The notes under the pieces are model-generated. The model did no database searches. It was not told the origin of the DNA and saw only the letters and a list, made by a program, of their open reading frames with translations. From positions 1 through 59,253 of the forward strand of contig NZ_JBGUAX010000014.1 of assembly GCF_041821065.1 (NCBI RefSeq): a stretch of DNA of 59,253 nucleotides, given 5' to 3'. The DNA is from Egicoccus sp. AB-alg2. GTDB taxonomy: Bacteria; Actinomycetota; Nitriliruptoria; Nitriliruptorales; Nitriliruptoraceae. Below, one piece after another: positions 7,737 to 16,500 of this stretch. How positions within the stretch are numbered: the stretch's first letter is position 1; each line of letters begins with the position of its first letter. Both the position numbers and the translations under genes were made by a program.

Positions 7737-9272
7737 TCAGCCCAGCACCCAGCCCATCAGGTTGCTGACGGCCGCGTCCTGCACGCCGAACACCAGGCGC
7801 GGGTACACGCCCAGGGCGAGGATGAGGATCAGCAGCGGGAGCCAGGACACCCACTCCACGCGCATGACGTCCTGCAGCGGCTCGTCGGCCCAGCGGGCCA
7901 TCGGCCGGCCGAGGTTCACGCGCTGCAGCAGCCACAGGAAGTAGCCGGCGGTGAGCACGGTCCCGATCGCCGCGAAGATGACCAGCACGAGGTAGAGGCC
8001 CTGGTAGGTGTCGGCGAGGCCGCCGCCCGGGCTGATCGCGGCCCACATCGCGGTGAACTCGCCCCAGAACCCGGCCAGGCCCGGCAGGCCCAGCGACGCC
8101 ACCGCGACGTAGGTGAAGAGCACGCCGTAGCGCGGGATCTTGGTGAACATCCCGCCGCCGATCTCGGCGATCTCGCGAGTGTGGTAGCGCTCGTGCAGCG
8201 AGCCGGCGAGGAAGAACAGCATGCCGGTGACGATGCCGTGGGCGATGTTGCCGAACAGCGCCGCCTGGATGCCGGACTCGTTCATGGCGGCGATGCCGAG
8301 CATGACGAAGCCCATGTGGCCGACGGACGAGAACGCGATCAGGCGCTTCACGTCGGTCTGGGCCAGGCAGCACAGCGACCCGTAGATGATGCCGATGACG
8401 GCGAGCACCCCGATGATGGGGGCGAAGCGCATCGCCCCGTCGGGCAGGATCGGCAGGGCGATCCGGATGAAGCCGTAGGTGCCCATCTTCAGCAGGACGC
8501 CGGCCAGCAGGACCGAGCCGACCGTCGGCGCCTCCGTGTGCGCGTCGGGCAGCCAGGTGTGGAACGGCCACATCGGGACCTTGATGGCGAAGCCGAGGAA
8601 GATCCCGAGGAACGCCCAGGTCTGGAACGTCAGGCCACCGACCCCGCCGGCCGCCGACAGCGCCTGGATGTCCCAGGTGGTCGCGCCGTTCTGGAAGTAG
8701 ATCGCCAGGAAGGCGACCAGCATGAAGATCGACCCGAACAGCGTGTAGAGGAAGAACTTGACGCTGGCGTAGTCACGGCGCGCGCCACCCCACATCCCGA
8801 TCATGAAGAACATCGGGACCAGGACCAGTTCCCAGAAGATGAAGAACAGGATCAGGTCGAAGGCGACGAAGGTGCCGGCCATGCCCGTCTGCAACAGCAG
8901 CATCAGGGCGAGGAAGGCCTTCGGCTTGCCGGGCGCGGGCAGGATCTTCGTGGTGTAGATCGCGCACAGCAGCGGCAGCAGGTAGGTCAGGAAGAACAGC
9001 GGCAGGCTGATGCCGTCCAGCGCGATGTGGAAGTTGGCGTTGATCGCCGAGATCCACGACACGTCGGTCTGGAACTGCAGCTCCCCGGTCGAGCCGAAGT
9101 CGAACGCGGCCGTCATCGCGACGACCACCGCGAACGCGACGCCGGTGATGCCCACCGCCGCCCAGCGGATCTCGCGGTCCAGCCGGGCGGGCATCAGCGC
9201 CAGCAGTCCCGCCCCGACGAGGGGCAGGAACAGGGCGACGATCAGTGCCCAACCTGCGGTCTGCGGGTCCAT
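7737..9272 (-). CDS. nuoM: NADH-quinone oxidoreductase subunit M, first operon
   Basis: A 511-residue, 14-helix antiporter-like subunit. Typical stretches include MWPFHTWLPDAHTEAPTVGS and LIAFSSVGHMGFVMLG, with the membrane lysine/histidine pattern of proton-pumping NuoM. A good ribosome site (GGAGGG) precedes the ATG at 9272. It lies 109 nt downstream of nuoL, and that gap contains a perfect hairpin (9290-9308) on the mRNA. Confidence 0.93.
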   Translation of the reverse strand: MDPQTAGWALIVALFLPLVGAGLLALMPARLDREIRWAAVGITGVAFAVVVAMTAAFDFGSTGELQFQTDVSWISAINANFHIALDGISLPLFFLTYLLPLLCAIYTTKILPAPGKPKAFLALMLLLQTGMAGTFVAFDLILFFIFWELVLVPMFFMIGMWGGARRDYASVKFFLYTLFGSIFMLVAFLAIYFQNGATTWDIQALSAAGGVGGLTFQTWAFLGIFLGFAIKVPMWPFHTWLPDAHTEAPTVGSVLLAGVLLKMGTYGFIRIALPILPDGAMRFAPIIGVLAVIGIIYGSLCCLAQTDVKRLIAFSSVGHMGFVMLGIAAMNESGIQAALFGNIAHGIVTGMLFFLAGSLHERYHTREIAEIGGGMFTKIPRYGVLFTYVAVASLGLPGLAGFWGEFTAMWAAISPGGGLADTYQGLYLVLVIFAAIGTVLTAGYFLWLLQRVNLGRPMARWADEPLQDVMRVEWVSWLPLLILILALGVYPRLVFGVQDAAVSNLMGWVLG

Positions 9273-9289
9273 CGTGTCGTTCCCTCCTG

Positions 9290-9308
9290 CTCGCCCTGTG
9301 AGGGCGAG
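9290..9308. other. Intercistronic hairpin between nuoL and nuoM (first operon)
   Basis: CTCGCCCT at 9290-9297, a 3-nt loop, and the exact complement AGGGCGAG at 9301-9308. It lies just upstream of the nuoM ribosome site in an otherwise tightly packed operon. An RNA processing or stability element is plausible; a terminator is unlikely because nuoM and nuoN follow and no T-run is present. Confidence 0.45.
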
Positions 9309-9381
9309 AGCGGCCCCGTCTGGTTCGCGGCGCCGTCACCGATTCTTTGCGTTGTCGTGGCCGCGTGCGGCCGAGGAGTTG

Positions 9382-11814
9382 CTACCTGGCCGCCGCGAAC
9401 GCGAGCACCAGCACGATCGTTCCGGCGACGATGGCGCCGGCGTAACGCTGCACGTCACCGGACTGCAGGCGCTTCAGACGGTCGCTCCACCAGGCGGCGC
9501 TGAACGCCGCCCCGTTGACGCCACCGTCGATCACCTTCTGATCGAGCACCTGGTAGGTCGACTCGGCCGCCCGCTTGGTGAGCGTCCCGGCGCCGGCCAC
9601 CCAGCCGTCGATGCGGTTGTTGCTGAAGTCCGTCGCCCACGTGGCGAGCTTGTCGCGCACCGGCACCACGACGTAGCGGTAGCCGAACGTGTCGAAGCCG
9701 TACTTGGCGACGAGCACCTTCGACAGCGCCCCCATCTTGAAGGTCGGGTCCTCGGCGGGCAGCCCGCGGCCGTAGAGGCGGTACGCGAGCGCGACCGCCG
9801 CGAGGAACGCCACGAGGGCCAGCGCGAGCACGTCGAAGTGCCAGCTCGGCGGGCCGTGGAGGATCTCCGGGTGCGCGCCCTCCTCGGCAGCCGCGAGCAC
9901 GGACGGGCCTGCCGCCAGCACGCCACCGCCCTGCAGCCCGGCCGCCTCGGCGCCGTGGTCCTCCTCGCCCTCGCCGTAGCCGCCGCCCTCGACGAACGGG
10001 TAGGTGGCCTCCTCGAGGATCGGCGTGGCCGTCCACGTCTCGAAGTTGTTCTCGGCCGTCCACAGCGGCGAGCCGATCAGGCCCACGGTCAGCGACAGCA
10101 CCGCGAGGATCACCAGCGGCACCACCATCTGCAGGCCCGACTCGTGCGGCTCGTGGTGGCCGCCGTGGCCGTGGCCGTGGCCGCCACCGTGGCCGTCGTC
10201 GTGGCCGACCGCGTGCGAGCCGCCGGCGACACCGTGGGCACCCGCGTTGGCGGCGGCGTCGTGCGAGCCGCCCCCGCCCGCGGCCGGGGCGTGGCCGCCG
10301 GCCGCCACGTGGACGGTCTCCTGCTCGTGCGCCTGTACCTCGGCGGCGTCCTCGGCGACACCGTGGCCGACGAGCTCCGGGTCGACGCCGGCGGCCTGGG
10401 CGGCCTGGTGCTTCACGTCCGGGTCGCCGTGGGTGTCGTGGCCGCCGCGGAAGTCACCCGTGAAGATGAGGAAGCAGGCGCGGGCCATGTAGAAGGTCGT
10501 GACGAACGCCGCCGCCAGGCCCACCCAGAACACCAGGTCACCGGTGACGAACCCGTTGCCCGACCAGATCTGGCCGGACACGAGGATCTCGTCCTTGGAG
10601 AAGAACCCGGCGGTCATGGGGAAGCCGGCCAGCGCGAGCGAGCCGACGATGAACGTCCAGTACGTGTGCGGCATGTACTTCCGCATGCCGCCCATGTCGG
10701 ACATGTTGTTGCTGTGCACGGCGTGGATCAGCGACCCGGAGCCGAGGAACAGCAGCGCCTTGAAGAACCCGTGCGTGAACAGGTGGAAGATGCCGGCCGT
10801 GTACCCGCCGACGCCCAGCGCGGCGATCATGTAGCCCAGCTGCGAGACGGTGGAGTAGGCCAGCACCTTCTTGATGTCGTCCTGGACAAGCGCGACGAGG
10901 CCACCGAAGAACAGCGTGATGATGCCGACGACGGCGACGATGGTCATCACGACCGCCGACTGGGCGAGCACCGGGTAGAGGCGGGCCAGCAGGAACACCC
11001 CGGCCGTCACCATCGTCGCGGCGTGGATCAGGGCGGACACGGGCGTGGGGCCGGCCATGGCGTCCGGGAGCCACACGTGCAGCGGCATCTGGCCGGACTT
11101 GGAGATGCAGGCGAGGAAGATCATCAGCATCCCCAGCACGACCGTGCCGGTGGCGAGCTCGCCGGCCGCCGCGGCCTCGTTGAGCTGCAGGATGTTGAAG
11201 ACCTGCCCGTTCTCCGCGAGCGCGAACATCGGCACGGACAGCACGATCACGCCCACGATCAGGCCGACGTCACCGAACTTCGTGACGAGGAAGGCCTTGT
11301 TCGCGGCGTCCTGGTTGGACTTCTCCTCCCAGTAGAAGCCGATCAGCAGGAACGAGCACAGTCCGACGAGCTCCCAACCGATCAGGGCCTGCAGCGTGTT
11401 GTTCGCGATCACCAGCACGAGCATGGAGAACGTGAACAGGCTGAGCATCGCGAAGAAGTAGGTGAACCGCGGCTCGTGGGCCATGTACTCCCGCGAGTAG
11501 ACGTGCACCAGCAGCGAGACGGTCGTGACCAGCACGAACATCATCGCGGTGAGGCCATCGACGAGCATCCCGAGCTCGAGCACGAAACCGCCGCCGAGTG
11601 GCGACCACCGGAAGGCGTGCTCGACCGGTTCGATGGTGCCGCTGGTGAAGGTGTGCCAGCCGATCAGCAGCGAGAGCACCAGCGCGATGCCGACGGCGGC
11701 GATGCCGAACTCGCTGCCGCGCAGTGGCATCAGCTTGCCGAAGGCGGCCGTGAGCACGGCCGACACCAGCGGCAGGACGACCACCAGCCACGCGTAGTCC
11801 AGGAGTGCTTCCAC
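9382..11814 (-). CDS. nuoL: NADH-quinone oxidoreductase subunit L with a long His-rich loop
   Basis: At 810 residues it is clearly longer than the usual 610-660; the paralogue at 28167-30125 has 652. The first 450 residues are a normal NuoL (MPLHVWLPDAMAGPTPVSAL, LAYSTVSQLGYM). An insertion of about 105 residues (455-565) then sits where the paralogue has a short GHDVHPHESP loop. It is rich in Ala, Gly and His, with GHGHGHGGHHEPHES at its end. A second Gly/Glu-rich insertion follows near residues 600-645. The C-terminus retains the lateral-helix region and final membrane segment. The GTG start is 12 nt after nuoK. The inserted loop may bind metal, which is inference. Confidence 0.93.
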   Translation of the reverse strand: MEALLDYAWLVVVLPLVSAVLTAAFGKLMPLRGSEFGIAAVGIALVLSLLIGWHTFTSGTIEPVEHAFRWSPLGGGFVLELGMLVDGLTAMMFVLVTTVSLLVHVYSREYMAHEPRFTYFFAMLSLFTFSMLVLVIANNTLQALIGWELVGLCSFLLIGFYWEEKSNQDAANKAFLVTKFGDVGLIVGVIVLSVPMFALAENGQVFNILQLNEAAAAGELATGTVVLGMLMIFLACISKSGQMPLHVWLPDAMAGPTPVSALIHAATMVTAGVFLLARLYPVLAQSAVVMTIVAVVGIITLFFGGLVALVQDDIKKVLAYSTVSQLGYMIAALGVGGYTAGIFHLFTHGFFKALLFLGSGSLIHAVHSNNMSDMGGMRKYMPHTYWTFIVGSLALAGFPMTAGFFSKDEILVSGQIWSGNGFVTGDLVFWVGLAAAFVTTFYMARACFLIFTGDFRGGHDTHGDPDVKHQAAQAAGVDPELVGHGVAEDAAEVQAHEQETVHVAAGGHAPAAGGGGSHDAAANAGAHGVAGGSHAVGHDDGHGGGHGHGHGGHHEPHESGLQMVVPLVILAVLSLTVGLIGSPLWTAENNFETWTATPILEEATYPFVEGGGYGEGEEDHGAEAAGLQGGGVLAAGPSVLAAAEEGAHPEILHGPPSWHFDVLALALVAFLAAVALAYRLYGRGLPAEDPTFKMGALSKVLVAKYGFDTFGYRYVVVPVRDKLATWATDFSNNRIDGWVAGAGTLTKRAAESTYQVLDQKVIDGGVNGAAFSAAWWSDRLKRLQSGDVQRYAGAIVAGTIVLVLAFAAAR

Positions 11815-11826
11815 GAGCTTCGCCCC

Positions 11827-12138
11827 CTACCAGCGCATCAGGTCGACGTCGTCGACGTTGACCGACGCACGGTTGCGGAACATGTTGAAGATGATGGCCA
11901 GACCGACGCCGACCTCGGCGGCGGCCACGGCGATGATGAACAGCGCGAACAGCTGGCCGCTGACGAACTCCTCGGCGGGCCAGAGCAGGTTCTGGAAGGC
12001 CACGAGGTTGATGTTCACGGCGTTGAGCATCAGCTCGACGCTCATCAGCACCAGGACGGCGTTGCGCCGGGCGATGATTCCGTAGACGCCGACACAGAAC
12101 AGCAGCGTGGCGAGCAGCAGCGGGCCGATCGGACTCAT
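11827..12138 (-). CDS. nuoK: NADH-quinone oxidoreductase subunit K, first operon
   Basis: A 103-residue, three-helix subunit of the membrane arm. It contains the expected buried glutamates in the helices around [19 protein letters not shown] and [20 protein letters not shown]. The ATG at 12138 overlaps the nuoJ stop (ATGA), indicating coupled translation. Confidence 0.93.
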   Translation of the reverse strand: MSPIGPLLLATLLFCVGVYGIIARRNAVLVLMSVELMLNAVNINLVAFQNLLWPAEEFVSGQLFALFIIAVAAAEVGVGLAIIFNMFRNRASVNVDDVDLMRW

Positions 12139-12770
12139 CGCGACTCGCCTCCGGTCGGGCCACCGGCGCCCGCGTCGCCGGCGCCGAGCTCGGCCGGGGC
12201 GGTCCGGGCCCGGTCGTGCTCGGTCGAGGGCGCCTCGCCGAACTCGATGCGGGCCTGGTCGATGGTCTCGCCGGAGTCGCCGGCCTCGCGGCGTGCCAGC
12301 AGGATCGCGCCGATCAGTGCCGCCAGCAGCAGCATGGACAGCGCCTCGAACGGCAGCACCCAGCGCGCGAAGATCACGATCCCGATCGCCTCGGTCGCCA
12401 CCCGCTGCGGCACCACCGCGTCCGCCCCGCCGTAGGCCTGCACGATCAGGACCGCCAACGTGACGAACAGGCCACCGGCGACGGCCAGCCCCAGGCCACG
12501 GTTCTGGCTGTCCAGGGCCTCGCGGCCGATCGGGGCGCGCGTGAGCATCAGCCCGAACAGGAACAGCACCGTCACGGCGCCGACGTACACGATCAGCTGC
12601 ACCAGCGCCAGGAAGTCGGCGTGCAGGACCAGGAAGACCCCGGCGATACCGGCCAGGGTCACGGCCAGGTGCAGCGCGGCGTGGACGAGGTTCTTGGAGG
12701 TGACGGTGAGGATCGCCGCGCCGGCGGTCACCAGCCCCACCAGGAGGAAGACCGCGTCATACCCGGTCAC
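12135..12770 (-). CDS. nuoJ: NADH-quinone oxidoreductase subunit J, first operon
   Basis: A 211-residue protein with five transmembrane segments in the first 165 residues, including [20 protein letters not shown], the characteristic pi-bulge helix of NuoJ. An acidic Gly-rich hydrophilic tail follows. The GTG at 12770 overlaps the nuoI stop by 4 nt (GTGA). Confidence 0.92.
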   Translation of the reverse strand: MTGYDAVFLLVGLVTAGAAILTVTSKNLVHAALHLAVTLAGIAGVFLVLHADFLALVQLIVYVGAVTVLFLFGLMLTRAPIGREALDSQNRGLGLAVAGGLFVTLAVLIVQAYGGADAVVPQRVATEAIGIVIFARWVLPFEALSMLLLAALIGAILLARREAGDSGETIDQARIEFGEAPSTEHDRARTAPAELGAGDAGAGGPTGGESR

Positions 12771-14044
12771 GCATCACCTCCGGCATCGAGCTGCTCCTGC
12801 TTCTTCTTCTTGACCCAGGCGGCCTTGGCCTTCGCACGGGCGATCCGGTCGGACTTACCCTCGGCGATCAGCCGGTCGTAGGTCTCCTGGTCGATCTCGC
12901 CGGCGCCCTCGACGTGGATGTCGCCGAGCTTCTTCTGCGGTTCCGCGGCCGAGGCGGCCTCGGCCTCGGCGGGCTGCGGCGCGTCGGCCGCCGGCCCTGC
13001 CGCGCCGGCCGGTTCGGGGGTCGCGTCGGTGGTGTCCGCCGCCGGGGTCGCGACCTCGGAGGCGTCGCCGCCGGACGCGGCCTCGGCACGAAGCCGGGCC
13101 TTCTCCTTCTTCACCCACGCCGCCTTGGCCTTGGCCCGCGCCATGCGCTCGGGCTTGCCCTCGGCGATGAGCTGGTCGTAGGTCTCCTGGTCGATCTGGC
13201 CGGCCTCGACGTGCACCTCGGCGGGGGCCGGGGCGGGGGCGGCCGCCTCGGCAGGGGCGTCCGCGGGCGCGGCGGCGGCCTCCGAGGCGGCCTGCTCGCG
13301 CAGCTTGGCCTTCTGCTTCTTGACGTAGGCGGCCTTGGCCTTCGACCGGGCGATGCGCTCGGACTTGCCCTCGGCGATCAGCTGGTCGTAGGTCTCCTGG
13401 TCGATCTCGCCGGCCTCGACCTTGGGCTCGTCGGCCTTGGCCGCGGCAGCCGGGGCGGCGGCCGCCGCCTTGGCCTCGTCGGCCTGCTTCGCGGCCTGCT
13501 CGGCGGCCTGGGCGGCCTGCTCGAGCTCGCGCTCGGCCTTGGCGATGGCGTCCGAGACCTCGGCGGGGATCTCCGCACCGGCGTCCAGCGGGGGCGGTGG
13601 CGGCACCGTGTCCATCCACTCGCGCAGCTTGCCCTTCTCGTGGAGCAGCCCGCCCATCTGGTACTCGGCGTACTCGAACTCCGGCGACCAGAACAGCGCG
13701 TCGAACGGGCACACCTCGACGCAGATGCCGCAGTACATGCACAGCGCGAAGTCGATGGCGAAGCGGTCGAGCACGTTGCGGGTGCGCGCGCGGCCGCCCT
13801 CCTTGGCCGGCGGCACCGTCTCCTTGTGGGAGTCGATGTAGATGCACCAGTCGGGGCACTCACGGCTGCACAGCATGCAGACCGTGCAGTTCTCCTCCAT
13901 CAGCGCGATCACCCCACGGGTGCGCGGCGGCAGGTCCGGCCGGACGTGCGGGTACAGCTGCGTGGACGGCGTCTTGAACAGGTGCTTGAGCGTGACGCCC
14001 AGCCCCTTCAGCAGCCCGACGCCCGGCATCGAGGTCGTTGCCAT
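12767..14044 (-). CDS. nuoI: NADH-quinone oxidoreductase subunit I with triplicated C-terminal module
   Basis: A 425-residue protein. Residues 1-165 are an ordinary NuoI carrying two [4Fe-4S] clusters ([12 protein letters not shown] and [12 protein letters not shown]) that bring electrons to NuoB. The remaining 260 residues are not part of standard NuoI. An Ala/Glu/Lys coiled-coil-like stretch (about 175-210) is followed by three near-identical basic modules (about 212-248, 280-318 and 381-418). Ala/Pro-rich linkers separate the modules. The start is the ATG at 14044, sharing one base with the nuoH stop; a longer in-frame reading runs antisense through nuoH and was rejected. The extension may dock an electron donor replacing NuoEFG, which is inference. 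Confidence 0.93.
   Translation of the reverse strand: MATTSMPGVGLLKGLGVTLKHLFKTPSTQLYPHVRPDLPPRTRGVIALMEENCTVCMLCSRECPDWCIYIDSHKETVPPAKEGGRARTRNVLDRFAIDFALCMYCGICVEVCPFDALFWSPEFEYAEYQMGGLLHEKGKLREWMDTVPPPPPLDAGAEIPAEVSDAIAKAERELEQAAQAAEQAAKQADEAKAAAAAPAAAAKADEPKVEAGEIDQETYDQLIAEGKSERIARSKAKAAYVKKQKAKLREQAASEAAAAPADAPAEAAAPAPAPAEVHVEAGQIDQETYDQLIAEGKPERMARAKAKAAWVKKEKARLRAEAASGGDASEVATPAADTTDATPEPAGAAGPAADAPQPAEAEAASAAEPQKKLGDIHVEGAGEIDQETYDRLIAEGKSDRIARAKAKAAWVKKKKQEQLDAGGDA
12791..13412 (-). repeat. Three copies of a 36-residue module inside nuoI
   Basis: Copies are encoded at about 13301-13412, 13095-13206 and 12791-12903. The shared pattern is IDQETYDxLIAEGKxxRxAR followed by AKAAxVKKxK. 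Copies differ at only a handful of positions (Gln/Arg, Ser/Pro, Tyr/Trp), so they arose by in-frame duplication and have stayed very similar. A predicted helix-turn-helix-like pair ending in a Lys-rich helix is likely. Confidence 0.85.
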
Positions 14045-15150
14045 CAGAACACCACCTTGGCGACGGTGACCACCGCGAGGTTGACCAGCGACAGCGGCAC
14101 CAGCACCAGCCAGGACATGCGCTGCAGCTGGTCCTCGCGCAGACGCGGGTAGGCGACGCGCAGCCAGACCATCACGAACGTCAGCAGCAGGATCTTGCCC
14201 AGCGTCACCCCGAGGCCGATCAGGGTGCCGAGCGCCCCACAGTCGAACAGTCCACCCGCGCCCTCGCAGCCGGGGAGCGGCACGCCCGGCAGGATCTGCC
14301 AGCCGCCGAGGTAGAGCACCACCATCAGCGCAGACATGGACACCATGCCGGCGTACTCGGTGAGCAGGTACATCGCGAACTTCATGCCCGTGTACTCGGT
14401 CATGTAGCCGAACACGAGCTCGGAGTCGGCGATCGGCATGTCGAACGGCGGGCGCGACAGCTCGGCCAGCGCGGCGACGAAGAAGATCCCGAAGCCGAGG
14501 ATCTGCGGGAAGACGAACCAGAGGTTGACGTTGGTCCCGGCGATCGTGAACGTGGCCTGCGACTCCACGATGCTGACCAGCGAGAGGCTGCCGGCCTGGA
14601 CCGCGACCGCGATCGCCGCGAGGATCAGCGGCAGCTCGTAGGCGATCAGCTGGGCGGCGGCACGTAGGCCACCGATCAGCGAGAACTTGTTGGCGCTCGC
14701 CCAGCCGCCCATCATCACGCCGAGGACGGAGATCGACGTGATGGCCAGGGCGTAGAAGAGGCCGAGCTCGAGGTCCTGCGCCCACAGGCCCGGCGCCAGC
14801 GGCAGCACGAAGAAGATCAGCATGGCCGGCACGAGGGCCATGCCCGGCGCGATCGCGAACACCCACCGGTCGGCGGCGCGCGGGATCACGTCCTCCTTCT
14901 GGAGGAACTTGATGCCGTCGGCGACCAACTGCAACGACCCGGCCGGACCGGCGAACATCGGCCCGCGGCGGTGCTGCAGGCGGGCCATCGCCTTGTGTTC
15001 CATGTAGCCCACGACCAGCGGGACCACGAAGAACAGGCCGAGCACCAGCGCGACCTTCAGCGCCACCGACAGCAGGAAGGTGTCGGTGTCGAGCAGGCCG
15101 GCGGTCTGCGCGAGCAGCCCGGCAGACACGGTGGTGAGGGTTTCGCTCAT
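14044..15150 (-). CDS. nuoH: NADH-quinone oxidoreductase subunit H, first operon
   Basis: A 368-residue membrane subunit with about eight to nine helices that forms the quinone-chamber entrance with NuoB and NuoD. Recognisable blocks include [20 protein letters not shown], the acidic loop region [20 protein letters not shown] and [15 protein letters not shown]. The ATG at 15150 overlaps the stop of the upstream mini-ORF by 4 nt. In the second operon nuoH instead follows nuoG. Confidence 0.94.
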   Translation of the reverse strand: MSETLTTVSAGLLAQTAGLLDTDTFLLSVALKVALVLGLFFVVPLVVGYMEHKAMARLQHRRGPMFAGPAGSLQLVADGIKFLQKEDVIPRAADRWVFAIAPGMALVPAMLIFFVLPLAPGLWAQDLELGLFYALAITSISVLGVMMGGWASANKFSLIGGLRAAAQLIAYELPLILAAIAVAVQAGSLSLVSIVESQATFTIAGTNVNLWFVFPQILGFGIFFVAALAELSRPPFDMPIADSELVFGYMTEYTGMKFAMYLLTEYAGMVSMSALMVVLYLGGWQILPGVPLPGCEGAGGLFDCGALGTLIGLGVTLGKILLLTFVMVWLRVAYPRLREDQLQRMSWLVLVPLSLVNLAVVTVAKVVF

Positions 15151-15233
15151 CGGTCGACATCTCCCGCGACCGCGCGCTCGCTCGCTCGGAGACCGGTCGT
15201 GGTGGCGTTGGTGTGGGCGATCCGCTCGCTCAT
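15147..15233 (-). CDS. Coupled 28-codon mini-ORF, distal copy
   Basis: ATG AGC GAG CGG ... TGA gives a 28-residue peptide starting [20 protein letters not shown] and ending in VDR. Its ATG overlaps the stop of the proximal copy, and its own stop overlaps the nuoH ATG, both as ATGA. It is one unit of an 83-bp tandem duplication. Its end resembles the nuoD end (GDVDR) and its start resembles the nuoH start (MSE), so it may be a rearranged nuoD/nuoH junction. Whether the peptide is functional or only keeps ribosomes moving into nuoH is unknown. Confidence 0.45.
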   Translation of the reverse strand: MSERIAHTNATTTGLRASERAVAGDVDR

Positions 15234-15316
15234 CGGTCGGCTTCTCCCGCGACCGCGCTCTCGCTCGCTCGGAGACCGGTCGTGGTGGCGTTGGTGTGGG
15301 CGGTCCGCTCGCTCAT
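15151..15316. repeat. 83-bp tandem duplication between nuoD and nuoH
   Basis: Two units of 83 bp (15151-15233 and 15234-15316) are nearly identical. The boundary sequence GCTCATCGGTCG recurs a third time at the nuoH start region. The unit contains CGCTCGCTCGGAGACCGG. A 29-codon ORF (87 nt) on an 83-nt period gives exactly the 4-nt ATGA overlap at each junction. Confidence 0.9.
15230..15316 (-). CDS. Coupled 28-codon mini-ORF, proximal copy
   Basis: A 28-residue peptide beginning [20 protein letters not shown] and ending in EADR. Its ATG overlaps the nuoD stop (ATGA) and its TGA overlaps the ATG of the distal copy. It differs from that copy at four codons, all of which change the residue (Thr/Ile, Ser/Arg, Glu/Asp, Ala/Val). 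That pattern argues against strong selection on the peptide itself, while both frames and overlaps are kept intact. Confidence 0.45.
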   Translation of the reverse strand: MSERTAHTNATTTGLRASESAVAGEADR

Positions 15317-16500
15317 CGGTCGACGTCCCCGACGACGAAGAAGACGGAGCCGAGCACGCTGATGGCGTCGGGCACCAGCGTCCCCTCCAGCAGGTAGGGC
15401 AGCACCTGCACGTTGGAGAACGACGCGGTGCGCATCTTCAACCGCCACGGCGTGCGACCACCGTCGGACTCGAGCCAGTAGCCGAGCGAGCCCAGCGGGT
15501 TCTCCACCCGCACGTAGGTCGCGCCCTCGGGGGCCTTGACCATCTTGGGCAGCTTCACGTTCACCGGCCCGGCCGGGATCATGTCGTGGCACTGCTCGAT
15601 GATGTGGCAGGAGGCCTTCATCCGCGCCAGCAGGCAGTAGAAGCGGTCGAAGCTGTCGCCGTTCTCCCCGACCGGGACCGGTACCTCGACCTGGTCGTAC
15701 TTGAGGTAGGGCTCGGAGACGCGCACGTCCTCGGGGATGCCGGTCGCCTGCAGGGTCGGGCCGGACACCCCGTACGACAGCGCCACGTCGGTCGACAGCG
15801 GCCCGACACCCTTGGTGCGGGCCTGGAAGATCTCGTTGCCGAGCAGCAGGTCGTCGAAGTCCTGCAGCCGCTTCTTCACGTCGGCGACCAGCTCGACCGA
15901 CTGGTGCAGGAAGCCCTTGGGCAGGTCGATCTTCACCCCGCCCGGCTGGTTGTAGGTGTAGTGCAGCCGGCCGCCCGACGCGGCCTCCAGCAGGTACTGG
16001 ATCCGCTCGCGCTCGCGGGTGGCGTAGAACATCGGCGTGATCGCGCCGAGCTCGAGCCCGTACGAACCGATGAACAGCAGGTGGTTGAGGATCCGGTTCC
16101 ACTCCGCGCAGATCATCCGGATCCACTGGGCCCGTTCCGGGACCTCCATCTCCAGCATCCGCTCGACCGTGAGGGCGAGCCCGATCTCGTTGGTCATGCC
16201 CGACAGCCAGTCGTGGCGGTTGACCAGGGCGAGGTTCTGGCGGAAGTCACGGTGCTCGGCCAGCTTCTCGAAGCCGCGGTGCATGTAGCCGATCACCGGG
16301 TAGGCGGTCTTGACCCGCTCACCGTCCATCTCCAGCACCACGCGCAGCACGCCGTGCGTGGCCGGGTGCGCGGGGCCGACCGACAGCGTCATGTCCGCCG
16401 TCGTGAACGCCCCGTCGCCGACGATCTCGAGATTGAGGCTCTCCCCCGGGGCCGACGCCGGATGGATGGTCTCGCGGGCACTCAGGTCGCTGACGCTCAT
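15313..16500 (-). CDS. nuoD: NADH-quinone oxidoreductase subunit D, first operon
   Basis: A 395-residue 49-kDa-type subunit forming the quinone site with NuoB. HPATHGVLR with the quinone-site His is present. The position normally occupied by the quinone-headgroup Tyr (MDY in most NuoD, and in the paralogue here) reads HDW in NRHDWLSGM. The C-terminus ends LGSVFFVVGDVDR. As I recall, the second (EFG-less) NuoD of Streptomyces has the same NRHDW and VVGDID features, so this is probably that family. The ATG at 16500 overlaps the nuoC stop (ATGA). Confidence 0.94.
   Translation of the reverse strand: MSVSDLSARETIHPASAPGESLNLEIVGDGAFTTADMTLSVGPAHPATHGVLRVVLEMDGERVKTAYPVIGYMHRGFEKLAEHRDFRQNLALVNRHDWLSGMTNEIGLALTVERMLEMEVPERAQWIRMICAEWNRILNHLLFIGSYGLELGAITPMFYATRERERIQYLLEAASGGRLHYTYNQPGGVKIDLPKGFLHQSVELVADVKKRLQDFDDLLLGNEIFQARTKGVGPLSTDVALSYGVSGPTLQATGIPEDVRVSEPYLKYDQVEVPVPVGENGDSFDRFYCLLARMKASCHIIEQCHDMIPAGPVNVKLPKMVKAPEGATYVRVENPLGSLGYWLESDGGRTPWRLKMRTASFSNVQVLPYLLEGTLVPDAISVLGSVFFVVGDVDR

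Noticed and set aside
9010-12435. 1141-codon open frame on the plus strand
   Set aside because: Antisense to nuoM, nuoL, nuoK and nuoJ with the same shadow composition.
12767-15160. 797-codon frame as an NuoH-antisense/NuoI fusion
   Set aside because: Only the part from the ATG at 14044 shows homology; the upstream part overlaps nuoH in another frame.
15151-15312. Remnants of nuoE, nuoF or nuoG between nuoD and nuoH
   Set aside because: The gap is fully explained by the 83-bp duplication; no Cys motifs or FMN/NADH motifs are recognisable.
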